Positions 5,991-7,021 of a stretch of DNA of 7,021 bases are shown in pieces. Source of the stretch: CAYSFW01 sp050329935 (GTDB lineage: Bacteria > Pseudomonadota > Gammaproteobacteria > UWMA-0217); NCBI GenBank assembly GCA_050329935.1, contig JBHJOI010000061.1:1-7021 (forward strand), read 5' to 3'. Each line of letters opens with the position of its first letter. Within the stretch, counting starts at the first letter, position 1. Under the pieces are notes generated by a model. That model was given only the letters and a program-made list of their open reading frames with translations. It made no database searches and was not told where the DNA came from. The position numbers and the translations under genes were made by a program.

Positions 5991-7007
5991 TCAACGTCCG
6001 GTGTAGTGAAGGACGGCGGCGTCCACAAAGCGGAGTTTCGCGGCGATCGGTGGGGTGATTACGAACGGGTATGCGTCGCGCACGCCGAGGCTACGGTTGA
6101 GTTCATTGAGGGTCGTGGAGACCCCATCCCAGGCTGCGAGTTTGGCCTCGAATGTCTCGCGCGGCGGCGCTGGTGGCAGCAAGCCGCGCGCGCGGGCGGT
6201 GTCGAGTGTGTCGAGAATGTGCTGGTAGTGGGCGAATGATTCGGCCCAATCCTCCAGCGGATGGGCGCTCGCGTAGGCGCTGATGTAAACACCCTCCCAT
6301 CCCGCGAGGGGTCCATGCAGATAGTAGGCCTGCAACGCGTCTGCATACGGCAGCTCGGGATTGCCGAAGGTCGCGCGAAAGGAATTTCGATCCTGCGCCA
6401 GAAGCTCGAAGTAATAGTGGCCAGACTCGTGGCGAAAATGTCCGAGCAGGGTGCGATAGTGCTCGCCGGAGAGTTCGCGTTGCCAGACTCGTTGAACGTC
6501 GTCTGCTTCGAGCACGTTGAGTGTGATGACGCCGTTGTCATAACCAGTGCTTACCCACTCGAGATCAATCTCGGGGCGCGAGCGGCTGTCTTCGAGGAAG
6601 CGAAACGTCAATCCGCGCGGGAAGCCTGCGACTGGGGCGTTGAGCGGTAGTCCGAGTTGCATGAGGTGATAGATCAGGCGCCGTTTCGCCCGTTCGAGAC
6701 GCGTCCAGCGCGGCAGGTTCTCCGGTGCGCCGAGGTCGGGGATGGTTTCGTTTAACTCGCAGGAGAGGCAGTATTCGTCAGTAAACTGGTCGTCGATCAG
6801 CCAGTTGCAGTTGCCGTGGTCGAGCCGATTTCGGCAGTGTCGATAGACAATCCCGTTGGCGGGTGCGGACCAGCGGTCGTTGTCGAGCGGCTCGAGTGCG
6901 AGCAGTTCGGCGCGCAACGGGTCGTGTCCGAGGGTGCGGCCGCAATTGAAGCAGCGGGTGTTGTCGAAAAACACCGTCTGGCCGCAGACGCAGGTGAAAC
7001 GCTTCAT
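5991..7007 (-). CDS. Zinc-ribbon putative zinc-binding metallopeptidase (COG4307 / Peptidase_Mx type)
   Basis: A 338-residue cytoplasmic protein, with no signal peptide or membrane helix. The N-terminus is a zinc ribbon: Cys6 and Cys8, then Cys19 and Cys22 in CFNCG. A second set, Cys58, Cys67, Cys80 and Cys83, looks able to hold another zinc. The C-terminal two thirds carry the HExxH motif HESGH (His193, Glu194, His197), the signature of a gluzincin-like metallopeptidase. Downstream, HPLEDWAESFAHY (249-261) supplies acidic candidates for the third zinc ligand, such as Glu252 or Glu256. This arrangement matches the family annotated as putative zinc-binding metallopeptidase; its substrate is unknown. 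ATG at 7007 places Met directly before the zinc ribbon as in relatives; the 14 bases left upstream stay open and show no strong ribosome binding site, and the promoter is outside the window. It leads a short unit with the receiver-like gene. Confidence 0.9.
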   Translation of the reverse strand: MKRFTCVCGQTVFFDNTRCFNCGRTLGHDPLRAELLALEPLDNDRWSAPANGIVYRHCRNRLDHGNCNWLIDDQFTDEYCLSCELNETIPDLGAPENLPRWTRLERAKRRLIYHLMQLGLPLNAPVAGFPRGLTFRFLEDSRSRPEIDLEWVSTGYDNGVITLNVLEADDVQRVWQRELSGEHYRTLLGHFRHESGHYYFELLAQDRNSFRATFGNPELPYADALQAYYLHGPLAGWEGVYISAYASAHPLEDWAESFAHYQHILDTLDTARARGLLPPAPPRETFEAKLAAWDGVSTTLNELNRSLGVRDAYPFVITPPIAAKLRFVDAAVLHYTGR

Positions 7008-7021
7008 GCCGCCGCGAGGTC

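Noticed and set aside
5986..5994. TTG at 5994 as start of the small receiver-like gene
   Set aside because: It lies inside the end of the upstream gene and adds only three residues; the ATG at 5985 is the simpler start.

Overview
The window is high-GC bacterial DNA with closely packed genes, most likely from a gammaproteobacterium. I base this on the families present (DUF2959 lipoproteins, a bacterial transglutaminase/DUF2126 protein, a COG4307-type zinc peptidase), Sec/lipobox signals of Gram-negative type and strong GC bias at third codon positions. I cannot name a genus. No RNA genes, mobile elements, CRISPR arrays or long repeats were seen.

Layout. (1) 1-3000, plus strand: a large transglutaminase-like + DUF2126 (predicted amidoligase) fusion whose N-terminus lies outside the window. 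(2) 3001-3108: a convergent gap with two GC-rich hairpins. (3) 3109-3993, minus strand: a four-helix, di-heme b-type cytochrome (cytochrome b561 / hydrogenase cytochrome b class) with a long hydrophilic C-terminal tail. (4) 4130-4816, minus, and 4930-5580, plus: two paralogous DUF2959 lipoproteins transcribed away from each other across a 113-bp spacer. (5) 5602-5985 and 5991-7007, minus: a two-gene, probably translationally coupled unit, read as zinc-ribbon metallopeptidase and then a small receiver-like protein.

How the genes might work together. The transglutaminase/DUF2126 protein belongs to a widespread but biochemically uncharacterised set (usually with alpha-E and circularly permuted ATP-grasp proteins) predicted to build or attach a peptide-like product; those partners would lie upstream if present. 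The zinc peptidase at the other end could act on a related product, but four unrelated-looking genes separate them, so this is only a hypothesis. The DUF2959 pair is the most distinctive local feature. The two proteins align without gaps over 173 residues at about 39% identity by hand count, but their lipoprotein sorting signals differ (Asp versus Ala after the lipidated Cys), suggesting one copy in each membrane.

I see no clear-cut new defence or mobile system. The observations most worth checking are the divergent lipoprotein pair with its split sorting signals and the small receiver-like protein with Glu at the presumed phosphoacceptor position.
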